Source: CAYUWG01 sp964448285 (GTDB lineage Bacteria; Bacteroidota; Ignavibacteria; SZUA-365). Taken from it: DNA of 64,000 nucleotides. The position numbers and the translations under genes are program-made. The notes beneath the pieces were generated by a model. That model saw only the letters and a program-made list of their open reading frames with translations, was not told where the DNA came from and made no database searches. Below are positions 54,649-64,000 of the stretch, one piece after another (the stretch's first letter is position 1; each line of letters begins with the position of its first letter). The stretch covers positions 1 through 64,000 of the forward strand of contig CAYUWG010000015.1 in assembly GCA_964448285.1 (NCBI GenBank), given 5' to 3'.

Positions 54649-55338
54649 ATGATTCGTTCATTCATCCATCCATTCCTCTTCCTTGCTCTTGCATCTGCGT
54701 TCTGTTTCGATGGGTGGGCGCAACCGTGGTCCATCGGAATACAGGTTGGCCCGAACATCGCCAGTGCGCGCATCGAATCGAACATGGAGCATACGATGGA
54801 ATCGAAGACCTTTCTTAGCCTGGGACTCTCGATACGCTATGATTTCTCCGAGCAGTTGTCCGTTCGCTTAGAGCCGGCTTACATCGGAAGGGGCGCGCAA
54901 TTGACTGTGGCCGATGACCCTTTTCCGTTTCCGCAGGATATGAAGTATCACCATATCATCGAGATGGTTTGCTTCGAGATTCCTTTGCTCGTGCAGTATT
55001 GCATCCTGCGCGGTACGTTCGAACCGTTCATCTTTGCCGGCCCATCGATAAGCATTATCAACGAGATTACTGACTCGTGGCAACTCCTTCCATCGAACGG
55101 CCAGCCTACCGGTCAGCCGATCGTGACGGACCTTGATGAGTACGCTGCGTCAAATGATGTTGCCATCGAACTTGGAGCCGGGGTTGAGTACCGTTTGGAT
55201 GACCGGATAGGAGTGAGCGGCATCGTCCGTTACAGCCTCGGTCTCGTCAATCTGGTAAAGAAAGGATTCTACGGAATCGATGGTGCATGGAAGACATCCG
55301 ACGTTCGCCTGCTTGCGGGCTTCCGGTATTCACTGTGA
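54649..55338 (+). CDS. Outer-membrane beta-barrel protein (PorT-like)
   Basis: A 229-residue protein with AAAAGGAGCC before the ATG and a signal peptide (ends DGWAQ). The mature start PWSIGIQVGPNIASARI and alternating strands (LSVRLEPAYIGRGAQL, LGLSIRYDFSEQ, AIELGAGVEYRLDDRIGVSG, VRLLAGFRYSL, ending in an aromatic-Leu) fit the small 8-stranded OMP_b-brl_2/PorT family, a common T9SS-related or structural outer-membrane barrel in Bacteroidota. No partner gene visible. Confidence 0.85.
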   Translation: MIRSFIHPFLFLALASAFCFDGWAQPWSIGIQVGPNIASARIESNMEHTMESKTFLSLGLSIRYDFSEQLSVRLEPAYIGRGAQLTVADDPFPFPQDMKYHHIIEMVCFEIPLLVQYCILRGTFEPFIFAGPSISIINEITDSWQLLPSNGQPTGQPIVTDLDEYAASNDVAIELGAGVEYRLDDRIGVSGIVRYSLGLVNLVKKGFYGIDGAWKTSDVRLLAGFRYSL

Positions 55339-55495
55339 TTCGAGAAGCAGGGACAGTCTTGGTTCGCTGAACCTCAGCCAATAGGAAGGCTGTGTTTAGA
55401 TGCTTTCGGTGGATATGAATGTACGATCTCACCGGTTTGGAGTCTGCGGAGAAATTCTTCGTATGATGTTTTTTTGGCGCAGTTGTCCCTTATTC

Positions 55496-55582
55496 TCATC
55501 CCTCGAACACTTTCAACACCTCGTCCCCGTAGTGGTTGATCACCTTCACGGCAAGTTTGCCGGTCGAACTTGATTGTTCATT
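55496..55582 (-). pseudogene. C-terminal remnant resembling a DNA methyltransferase
   Basis: A 28-codon frame between a TGA and the stop at 55496 reads NEQSSSTGKLAVKVINH followed by YGDEVLKVFEG. 'AVKVINHYGDEVLKVF' is a strongly conserved extreme C-terminus that I associate with adenine-specific site-specific DNA methylases of restriction systems. No start or catalytic part remains. It lies 13 bases after the SGNH-like gene's 3' end side. It looks like the tail of a deleted gene. Confidence 0.45.
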
Positions 55583-55592
55583 TCAACAATCC

Positions 55593-56798
55593 TCAATCCC
55601 CCTCAACCACGACGAGCTTTTCGGCCTTCATTCTTCCTTGTGCGGAGATGCGAATGAAAAACACTCCCGGTTCGAGCGACGATTCTGCCGTTGAGAGATT
55701 CTGAACGTGCTCACCGGGAACTTGCTCTCCTTCGAACAACGTCCTGAGTTTCTTCCCTGAGAGATCGAAGAGCTCGATACGAATGAAGCCGTGTGTTTTC
55801 AGCCTGTAGGTGATCGCCGCATCGCGTGTCGTCGGGTGGGGCGCGATGCGAATGTCGAAGTCCCTGTCTGCAATGCGCTCCACACCGGTCACGCCGTCCC
55901 AACCGGCAATGCGCGCCATGAGAACCCAGAACGCTTTCGCAACGCGAATCCCTCCCGCGGAGACGGCGCCGAGATGCCCGCCCTCCGTTTCCGTCGTGTA
56001 GTGCGGACAGATTGCCGGAACGTCGATTCCGTCGTCGGGGTGGTTCTCGCTGTTCGCACCGAATGCATAGGGCTTTCCGTCGCGGTTGTCGAAACACGGG
56101 TTGCCGTCCGGATCGTGCGAGAGAATGTCGGCCACGTCGAAGAGGATGAGGTTGTTGTCGCGCGCAACCTGCCGCATCGCATCGTTGAACGTTTCGGATT
56201 CCGGTGTCCCGATGCCGCGCGCAAGGGACGTCGTCCACCAGATCACTTTCTTGTTCGGATAGCGTGCGGCGAATGCGGCGTAGCTCTTCGCGTTACTTCG
56301 TGTCGTGCTCGTTCCGAAATATCCATCGACCGGATGATTGATGTTCGCCCCCGGAATGACCGCGAGATAGGAATGCTGGAATCCCACTACGTCGAACGAA
56401 TCGATGCGCGGCTCGACGGAGTTGATGAAACACACGGCATCTTCCGAGCACCCCGACGGCCAGTACTCATAGCGCCAGTTGCCGCGATTCCATACGCCGC
56501 TCCAAGAGACCTCCGACGGATCGACGGAGAACGACGGCGTGCCTCCGTGTTCGTAGCGCTTGCATCTGCTCGGCGCTAAAGCGACGGGCGATGCGAGACA
56601 ATCCAGCGCGTCGCTGATATTGCCCCCGACGGAGCGGTCCATGAAGAACAAGCGGAGGTTTTCAGCGGCGGCTTTGTACTGCGGCGGAATATGATCGAAC
56701 AGCGCAACGGAGTTATGATCGACGATGATCGATTGTGTGTGCACATGAAACGACGGTGCGACTGCGAGTGCGAGAATGGAAACGACCGATAACCTCAT
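55593..56798 (-). CDS. Secreted SGNH-like protein with T9SS sorting domain
   Basis: The ATG at 56798 has AGGAG seven bases upstream and gives a signal peptide (MRLSVVSILALAVAPSF... HTQS); the frame to 57269 overlaps the transporter gene and is not used. 401 residues. The N-terminal part (IIVDHNSVALFDHIP, RLFFMDRSVGGNISDALDCL) and DVVGFQHSYLAVIPG, KVIWWTTSLARG, SENHPDDGIDVP recall SGNH/GDSL-like esterase folds seen in secreted proteins, but a full catalytic Ser-Asp-His set is not certain. The C-terminus is a sorting domain (APHPTTRDAAITY, IELFDLSGKKLRTL). Function open. Confidence 0.75.
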   Translation of the reverse strand: MRLSVVSILALAVAPSFHVHTQSIIVDHNSVALFDHIPPQYKAAAENLRLFFMDRSVGGNISDALDCLASPVALAPSRCKRYEHGGTPSFSVDPSEVSWSGVWNRGNWRYEYWPSGCSEDAVCFINSVEPRIDSFDVVGFQHSYLAVIPGANINHPVDGYFGTSTTRSNAKSYAAFAARYPNKKVIWWTTSLARGIGTPESETFNDAMRQVARDNNLILFDVADILSHDPDGNPCFDNRDGKPYAFGANSENHPDDGIDVPAICPHYTTETEGGHLGAVSAGGIRVAKAFWVLMARIAGWDGVTGVERIADRDFDIRIAPHPTTRDAAITYRLKTHGFIRIELFDLSGKKLRTLFEGEQVPGEHVQNLSTAESSLEPGVFFIRISAQGRMKAEKLVVVEGD

Positions 56799-56935
56799 GA
56801 AGCATCTCCTCTGTGATTTCACTTGTGTCATAACGCAAGATACCAAAGCATGAGAAGAGAAAGCGCTCGAAGGATGTCCGGCCATCGGACGTCCAATCTC
56901 TGTGTTCAGTTCTTCGCGTAACTGTTCGCGTGCGG

Positions 56936-58351
56936 TCAGGCTTCCGCTTCGCGAATCCGTTCCTTCAGCGAAAGCGAGTTCTTCTCGACACTTGCGAACA
57001 GAACATAGATGACGAGCGACACGACGACCGAGAGAATAAAACTCAATTCGAAATCGAACACGTAATAGGCAACGAGCCAAACGAACGCACCGGAAATAAG
57101 AGTCGCCGCGGCGGAACGCACACCACCGAAGCGCGAGAACAATCCGAAGAAGAACACGACGAACACCCCGGCGCTCCCAAACGCCGACGCATCTTTGACA
57201 AGGTTGTAAATGCCTTCCGCATAGATCGCGAGAAAGTACGCGAGAATTCCCATCAGCGCGACGCCCCATCGCTGCAAGCGCACTTTCATTCTTTCTTCTT
57301 CCACGCGACGCATCGGTAGGACGACATTGTGGATGAGTATTCCGGACGCGGCAAGCAGTGCGCTATCCACCGTTGAGAGGATCGCGGATACGAGACCGCC
57401 TGCGAAGATGATGTAGAAGAACTGCGTGAGTTGATGCTGTGCCACCATCGGAAGGATTTGCTCCGAGTATTCCAACTCCGGAAAAAGCCGCATCCCTATC
57501 AGTCCGATTACGAGCGGGACGAAGCCGATGAAAACGTAGGCACCGGACGCAACGAGTGTCGATCGTTTTGCGACCTTCGCAGAGCGTGAACCCAACATGC
57601 GTGAAATCAATTCCTGCGCGAGCATCGACCCGACGATGGGAATCGCCCATGTCTCCATCGTCGTCAGGATGCCCCACGCGCCTTCATGATCCGTCGTCGG
57701 GCGAAACAGGACGCCATCGGCAGTGATCGTGTCGAAGAGAGCCGTGAACCCTCCCGTATGATTGACCACCCCGAAAAAGATGACGAAGAGTCCCACGATG
57801 ATGACGATCCCTTGAATGATATCCGTGATCGCATCCGCCATCAAGCCGCCGGAGATCGTGTAAACGATGACAACGGCGGCAGCGACCGTGATCATCAGCG
57901 TCACGTCCATGCCTGCAGATGCGGAGAGGACGAGACCGAACGCGCGAATCTGCGCAGCAGCCCAGAAGATCGACGTGGGAATGATGATGATGGCGACGAG
58001 CTTCTCGATGGAAGGTGAATAGCGCAGGCGAAACACGTCGGCGACCGTGCTGAGCTTGAGTCGCCACAACGGTACGGCGAGGATCACGCCGGCAAGCAGC
58101 AAGGTGATCCCGTATCCGAACGGTTCAGCGGAGATGCCTGCCGCGCCTTCTTCATAAGCGACACCCGCACTCCCGATGCAGGACTCAGCCCCGAACCACG
58201 TCGCGAAAATCGAGAACGTAGCGAGGATGTAACCGAGCTTCCTTCCGGCGAGAAGGTAATCGTCTTCGGTGCGAATCCGACGCGCGACATAGAAGCCGAT
58301 CAGAATCTGAACGAGCACGTAGATGAGGATGCCGAAGAGGACGAGATTCAC
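56936..58351 (-). CDS. Sodium:solute symporter (SSS/SSF family)
   Basis: A 471-residue inner-membrane transporter with ~13 hydrophobic segments. The N-terminus YVARRIRTEDDYLLAGRKLG and the SSF core (TWFGAESCIGSAGVAYEEG; GGLMADAITDIIQGIVIIVG, with sodium-site residues; GLVSAILSTVDSALLAASGILIHNV) are diagnostic. It couples sodium entry to uptake of a sugar, amino acid or organic acid; the substrate cannot be read. It is on the same strand as sdhCAB upstream, with a 143-base gap. Confidence 0.93.
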   Translation of the reverse strand: MNLVLFGILIYVLVQILIGFYVARRIRTEDDYLLAGRKLGYILATFSIFATWFGAESCIGSAGVAYEEGAAGISAEPFGYGITLLLAGVILAVPLWRLKLSTVADVFRLRYSPSIEKLVAIIIIPTSIFWAAAQIRAFGLVLSASAGMDVTLMITVAAAVVIVYTISGGLMADAITDIIQGIVIIVGLFVIFFGVVNHTGGFTALFDTITADGVLFRPTTDHEGAWGILTTMETWAIPIVGSMLAQELISRMLGSRSAKVAKRSTLVASGAYVFIGFVPLVIGLIGMRLFPELEYSEQILPMVAQHQLTQFFYIIFAGGLVSAILSTVDSALLAASGILIHNVVLPMRRVEEERMKVRLQRWGVALMGILAYFLAIYAEGIYNLVKDASAFGSAGVFVVFFFGLFSRFGGVRSAAATLISGAFVWLVAYYVFDFELSFILSVVVSLVIYVLFASVEKNSLSLKERIREAEA

Positions 58352-58494
58352 GAAGCGATGGAGTTGGGGAATGTGCGGCGCAAATCTACGCCGTCACGAA
58401 TTGCCGCTAAGATACGACTACGGACAGGATGAAATGTCCCAAAGGTCTTTCGTCAGCGCGACGCGGGACCGCATGTGTGAGTGCCTGAACCGGC

Positions 58495-59267
58495 TTACAT
58501 CCCGCCTGCGGTCTGCTTCTCTTCAACGAATGAGAGCGAGGCTTTGAAAAAGTCCCTGTTCATGAGTGCGATGCCCGCCACGGAGATTTCTTTCGGGCAC
58601 ACCGCTTCGCATTCGTACTGATTGGTGCATCCACCGAAACCTTCGGCATCCATCTGAGCGACCATGTTCAACGCGCGCGACATGCGCTCAAGCTGTCCTT
58701 GCGGGAGATGCGCGTACTGGGAAATCTTCGCGGAGACGAAGAGCATCGCGGAGCTGTTTTTACATGCTGCAACGCATGCGCCGCACCCGATACACGCGGC
58801 ATAGTCCATTGCCTTGTCCGCGTCTTTTTTCCCGATGAGAATCGCATTCGCGTCGGGGACGCCGCCCGTGCGACAGGAAACGAATCCCCCTGCCGCCATG
58901 ATGCGATCGAACGCACCGCGATCGACGATGAGGTCCTTCAGAACGGGAAACGCTTTCGCGCGAAACGGTTCGACGGTGATTTCATCGCCGTCCTTGAAAC
59001 GGCGCATGTGCAGTTGACACGTGGTCGTCGCTTTATCTGGACCGTGAGGAACGCCGTTGATCGTGAGCGAACATGCTCCGCAGATTCCTTCACGGCAATC
59101 GTGGTCGAACGCAATCGGCTCTTCGCCCTTCCGCATAAGACCCTCGTTCACTTCGTCGAGCATTTCGAGGAAGGACATATCGGGCGAAATGTTGTCGGCG
59201 CTGTACGTCTCCATTTTGCCGGGGACATTTACGTTGCGCTGTCTCCAAACATGCAATGTCAGGTTCA

Positions 59268-59271
<4 letters not shown>
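58495..59271 (-). CDS. sdhB: Succinate dehydrogenase/fumarate reductase iron-sulfur subunit
   Basis: A 258-residue protein. The [2Fe-2S] cysteines are C59, C64, C67 and C85 (CREGICGACSLTING). The [4Fe-4S] and [3Fe-4S] sites are C160/C163/C166 with C170 (CIGCGACVAACK) and C215/C221/C225 (CTNQYECEAVCPKEIS). It passes electrons from the flavoprotein SdhA to the membrane subunit. Its ATG overlaps the sdhA stop by four bases (ATGA). Last gene of sdhCAB. Confidence 0.96.
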
Positions 59272-61181
<1,910 letters not shown>

Positions 61182-61182
61182 A

Positions 61183-61875
61183 TCACATCACTCCCGCTGG
61201 TAGTTGAATGATGCCCGCAAGCACGCCGAAAGGGATGGAGAGAAATCCGATGACGATGATCAAGGCAACGGCCAATCCCGTCTTTTCGATGATGGGCGTG
61301 AATCGCGGATGGTTGATCCCGAGCGTTTGAAACGTGCTCGCAATCGCATGTGTCAGGTGAAAACCGAGCAGCAACATTGCCAGCGCATACACGAGGGAGA
61401 TCGGAACGTTCTGATATCCGAGGATGATCATCGAGTACACGTCGTGCCGTCCGAGCGCGTCGGTCAGGTGGTAGTGGGAAGGATTCGTCGAGCCGAACGT
61501 GAGGTGGAGGAGATGGTACACGAGAAACGCGAAGATCGTGCTTCCGGAGAGCATCATCGTGCGCGACGTGAGGGTTGCCCTGACCCATTGCTTTTTCGCA
61601 TACGCAACGGGGCGTGCGCTCATGTTCAGGAGTTTCAGACGAATGGATGTGAACACGTGAAGGATGAATGAAAGCAGCAATACGAGACGAACGAACCACA
61701 GGAGCGCTCCCATGCTTTGAAGCGTTGCGGCATAGGTGTTCATCTTGTCCTGGCCGATGAACATTTGAAGATTTCCGGCCATGTGCCCGAAAAGAAAGAG
61801 CACGAGGATCAGACCCGTCGCTGCCATGACAACCTTGCTCAGGATGGTTGATTTGAGAAAGCGTAACATGGGCAT
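61183..61875 (-). CDS. sdhC: Succinate dehydrogenase cytochrome b subunit (B-type)
   Basis: The ATG at 61875 (MPMLRFLKSTILSKVVMAATG) is the usual start for this family; the frame to 61908 adds a short stretch. About 230 residues with five hydrophobic helices. Conserved His for two hemes sit in LFLFGHMAGNLQMF, SFILHVFTSIRLK, LVYHLLHLTFG and LLGFHLTHAIASTFQTLG. A single large cytochrome b replaces SdhC and SdhD in this type, which uses menaquinone. First gene of sdhCAB. Confidence 0.94.
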   Translation of the reverse strand: MPMLRFLKSTILSKVVMAATGLILVLFLFGHMAGNLQMFIGQDKMNTYAATLQSMGALLWFVRLVLLLSFILHVFTSIRLKLLNMSARPVAYAKKQWVRATLTSRTMMLSGSTIFAFLVYHLLHLTFGSTNPSHYHLTDALGRHDVYSMIILGYQNVPISLVYALAMLLLGFHLTHAIASTFQTLGINHPRFTPIIEKTGLAVALIIVIGFLSIPFGVLAGIIQLPAGVM

Positions 61876-62072
61876 AATGAAATGATGAAATGGAACGGAA
61901 AGCGGCAATCGTCCGGCACGTGAGCCTCAGCTCACCGAGAGAACGATTTCCCTCTTGTTAGAATTGCTTGCGAAGAACGATGTGAACAGTACTCAGCAGT
62001 CACGGCCACAAATTAGCACCGGGCATCAGACTGTACAATGATGTTTTTCACCAAACACGATGATTGTGGGAT

Positions 62073-62099
62073 AAAAAAACCCCGCATGAATGCGAGGTT
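62073..62099 (-). terminator. Rho-independent terminator (minus strand)
   Basis: Read on the minus strand: AACCTCGCAT, TC loop, ATGCGGGGTT, followed by TTTTT and A. One G-U pair, otherwise ten matched positions. It ends transcripts from the decayed gene and the propeller gene upstream. Confidence 0.85.
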
Positions 62100-62132
62100 A
62101 AGTCAGGTCGATACGAAGCTTCCGCTATCATT

Positions 62133-62463
62133 TCAGCATGGTCATCGTTTTGGTTAGCACCGTGTTTCCAAAGCGTCTTCCCTATGATGCATCCGGGGTT
62201 CCCGTGAACGACGACGCGATCTCCCTTCATTGCGTGACCGGCGCGGGAAGACGTCACGACGATATCGCCGATTCCGATGGGATCACTCCGATGACGCCGA
62301 GCGGAAGATGCGACGAGTGGTCCGCATCGTGCGGAAGCTCCGTGAGGAGGACGCCGGGTTTCGTTGCATACACTCCCGCAACTGATTCGTTTTGTTCTGT
62401 GAGAGCAGTTATCAATCCGAAAGATCTTTTTGTCGATGTAATAGGTCGTGCTTTCTCACCGGC
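62133..62463 (-). pseudogene. Decayed fibre-like C-terminal domain with two frameshifts
   Basis: Three successive frames on the minus strand join into one known C-terminal domain. Frame 1 (from ~62463) gives TEQNESVAGVYATKPGVL and then PLGVIGVIP. Near 62278 the frame changes, with loss of the usual 'K...NGP' piece, to IGIGDIVVTSSRAGHAMKGD and GNPGCIIGKTL. Near 62170 it shifts again to NTVLTKTMTMLK and a stop at 62133. The family pattern is 'VAGVYSTKPG...IPV.VVG.VP...GPI..GDLLVTSS.PGHAMK..' found at the ends of bacterial tail-fibre-like surface proteins. No start or N-terminal part remains. Confidence 0.7.
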
Positions 62464-62483
62464 TTAATATTCGCATATCCTTC

Positions 62484-63614
62484 CTACTTCCCGTGTATAA
62501 TCAGTGATCTCTGAATCCCATCGTATAGATTTGCAACGATAAAGACTTCTTCTTCCGTGCACCATATATCCAACAGGTTTACATTTGACCACTTTGGTAG
62601 TACGATCTCTTGCCAATCCTGTCCATTAAAATGCCATAGATGCTCAGATGAAATGGTGAAACCAATGATAAACAGATTTCTCTCAGATGTCCCGAAGCAC
62701 CGCCCTATAGAATGTGAAAACTCTTTCATCAGCTCCCACCGACCACCGATTAACCTGTAAAAGCTCTTTTCTCCAATGGAGAATAATTGGCCCCAAGGGC
62801 TCATCCACAGACCACGATAGCCCCATTTCTCGTCTGTTTTTAAGCCCGTCCAGTACTTTATGGAATCCTTTAAACTCCAACTTATCCCATCATAATGCAT
62901 GAAGTATTTGTCGAATCTTCTAATCGGTTCATCTTCATAAACAGCAATACCGTAGATATCATCATATCGAATTCCCGCGAGGCTTGCCAGCCAAAATCTT
63001 CCGCTTGCTGTTTTGTTCTCGATGGGAAACGAGACGGAATCTTTGTTCCAGAACCAATTCTTCAGATGCCATATTTTCCCTGTGTTGTCTGATAACATAA
63101 CGTCCTGGAAACCTAATCCGACCATTGATGTGAATTCAGTTGTGTCAGGGTGCGGTATTTTACTCCAAACTGTACCGTTATACATGATGAGTATGCCTTG
63201 ACCCGCGTACCGATTACCCCTTCTGACAAGCTCATCACCATAGCACCATAGATCATGATTGGAAGAACCCGTAATACCTCGCAGGGAAAAGGCGCCTGGT
63301 ATTGTCCCACCGTAATTCACACCCAGTGTTACGTTTGACCATTTATCTCCATCGTAGTGCCACATAAGACCCTGACTCCCAATCTCGTTGTGACCTACCA
63401 CATAGACGTCCTTCGCACTGAAACCATAAATCCTCGACATTAATGTCTGAATACTGCCGGGAAAAGCTATTGTGTCGATTGTCCAGGTATAGTTTCGTTT
63501 GCCAGGTGCTGGTTTAACGGGCTCTTCATCAGAGCAAGCGACAATCGCAAACAACCAACAGACATTGAGAAGTAGCAACAAACGAATTACAGTTTTTGTC
63601 ATTGCGGTGCACAT
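62484..63614 (-). CDS. Beta-propeller lipoprotein
   Basis: A 376-residue protein with a lipoprotein signal (LLLLNVCWLFAIVAC, lipobox Cys near 27); an ATG at 63602 could also start it. The body has repeated 'HYDG..W' and 'D.Y..G' motifs (SAKDVYVVGHNEI, LMWHYDGDKWSN, FMHYDGISWSL, LWHFNGQDWQEI) spaced like propeller blades. Similar to secreted proteins of Chlorobiota whose function is unknown. It has no sorting domain, so it is probably membrane-anchored. The 3' neighbour is the decayed gene; the gene cut by the window end lies 11 bases upstream on the same strand. Confidence 0.8.
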   Translation of the reverse strand: MCTAMTKTVIRLLLLLNVCWLFAIVACSDEEPVKPAPGKRNYTWTIDTIAFPGSIQTLMSRIYGFSAKDVYVVGHNEIGSQGLMWHYDGDKWSNVTLGVNYGGTIPGAFSLRGITGSSNHDLWCYGDELVRRGNRYAGQGILIMYNGTVWSKIPHPDTTEFTSMVGLGFQDVMLSDNTGKIWHLKNWFWNKDSVSFPIENKTASGRFWLASLAGIRYDDIYGIAVYEDEPIRRFDKYFMHYDGISWSLKDSIKYWTGLKTDEKWGYRGLWMSPWGQLFSIGEKSFYRLIGGRWELMKEFSHSIGRCFGTSERNLFIIGFTISSEHLWHFNGQDWQEIVLPKWSNVNLLDIWCTEEEVFIVANLYDGIQRSLIIHGK

Positions 63615-63625
63615 CCGTCATTCCA

Positions 63626-64000
63626 TCAACGTCGAATAATGGTAATGATCGCTTTTTGATCGATCGTGGATCCTACCGTCATGAATATTCCAGCTTTGTA
63701 GTCATTTGAAAACAAAATACCGGCTTCAGGGATACTCCATGATTTCCATCGTACTCCGTTATAGTGAGCGACCAATCCGAAATCTCCGGAAACAAACACG
63801 TCATTATTTTTGACGCCTCTTATTCGTCGTGTATAGTACAGTGGAATTGATTCCTGTTCGCTCCATTCTTCATGCTCATTTCGAATAAAGACACCACCAC
63901 CAGCAGTATATATCCTCTTCTGCTCAGAGAACCATATTGAATGAATCCTTCTGTCTGATCGCCAGAGAATAGAATCGATCCGCCCTGTTGGATATACCCT
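63626..64000 (-). CDS. Propeller-type protein, C-terminal part (5' partial at window end)
   Basis: An open frame of 124 codons runs from the window edge to a TGA at 63626. It reads FSEQKRIYTAGGGVFIRNEH, then VKNNDVFVSGDFGLVAHYNG followed by VRWKSWSIPEAG, and ends QKAIITIIRR. The 'D.FV.G..G...HYNG..W' pattern is the same as in the next gene (SAKDVYVVG, LMWHYDGDKW), so the two are likely tandem relatives, co-transcribed with an 11-base gap. No sorting domain at the C-terminus. The start and N-terminus lie outside the window. Confidence 0.75.
   Translation of the reverse strand, partial: RVYPTGRIDSILWRSDRRIHSIWFSEQKRIYTAGGGVFIRNEHEEWSEQESIPLYYTRRIRGVKNNDVFVSGDFGLVAHYNGVRWKSWSIPEAGILFSNDYKAGIFMTVGSTIDQKAIITIIRR

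Larger units (their letters stand above)
61876..62483. other. Intergenic region (about 600 bp) with decayed gene and terminator
   Basis: The sdh promoter should lie near 61880-62000. The rest contains the terminator at 62073-62099 (minus strand) and the frameshifted fibre-domain remnant at 62133-62463. No intact gene is present. Confidence 0.5.

Noticed and set aside
55791..56579. Long plus-strand frame of 262 codons
   Set aside because: Shadow of the SGNH-like gene on the other strand, Arg/Val-rich and without a domain.
56798..57269. N-terminal extension of the SGNH-like protein
   Set aside because: It overlaps the SSS gene coding for a conserved protein on the same strand and lacks a signal peptide, whereas 56798 has AGGAG and a signal peptide.

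Overview
The window reads as a chromosomal segment of a Gram-negative bacterium of the Bacteroidota/Chlorobiota (FCB) radiation, most likely an Ignavibacteria- or Kapabacteria-like lineage. The main reason is the type IX secretion (T9SS) C-terminal sorting domain, with its 'NYPNPF' start and 'LEVFDLFGRK..TL' core, which recurs at the end of most large secreted proteins. A SpoIIE/STAS partner-switching pair, a B-type succinate dehydrogenase (one cytochrome b subunit), a SufBCDSU operon with a bacilliredoxin, and an outer-membrane barrel protein fit the same group. The species assignment is an inference. No rRNA, tRNA, CRISPR array or intact transposase was found.

Region 1 (1-26500, plus strand) is a dense run of exported proteins: a DOMON/PKD protein (cut by the window start), a TolB-like propeller, a large subtilase with FN3 repeats, a sialidase-type propeller, a parallel beta-helix protein, a GH10 xylanase-like enzyme, a 1478-residue Rhs/YD-repeat protein, a cadherin/ASH-type protein with a single YD repeat, and two tail-fibre-like proteins. 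One fibre carries YadA-type head repeats and an S74 self-cleaving chaperone. A small ORF6N-domain gene sits among them.

Region 2 (26600-32660, mostly minus) holds two sodium-coupled amino-acid transporters (AGCS and NSS), a plus-strand LD-carboxypeptidase and an S9 prolyl-oligopeptidase-type peptidase. Together these suggest peptide and D-alanine salvage.

Region 3 (32790-39790, plus) is a complete iron-sulfur operon, sufB-sufC-sufD-sufS-sufU-sufT-bacilliredoxin-Rrf2 regulator. It has a plausible promoter inside an inverted repeat and ends at a terminator.

Region 4 (39960-52660) has two tandem T9SS paralogues, a PDZ-membrane-GAF-SpoIIE phosphatase with its STAS partner, a DUF885 lipoprotein, and a sugar-kinase-like protein fused to a RapZ C-terminal domain, followed by a MurU-like nucleotidyltransferase (cell-wall sugar recycling). 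A MmcQ/YjbR protein and a fused alpha-beta 2-oxoacid dehydrogenase E1 follow.

Region 5 (52660-55600) is a small accessory patch: two strong hairpins around a 13-codon mini-ORF, a four-helix-bundle protein, a PD-(D/E)XK-nuclease-like protein with a frameshifted DUF2281-like remnant in front, a barrel protein, and a short remnant of what looks like a DNA-methylase C-terminus.

Region 6 (55593-64000, minus) has an SGNH-like T9SS protein, an SSS sodium:solute symporter, sdhCAB, a decayed fibre C-terminal domain with two frameshifts, and two propeller-type proteins; the last is cut by the window end.

The most interesting items are the self-processing fibre and its relatives, the kinase-RapZ fusion, the hairpin/mini-ORF leader, and the accessory patch of nuclease and methylase remains.
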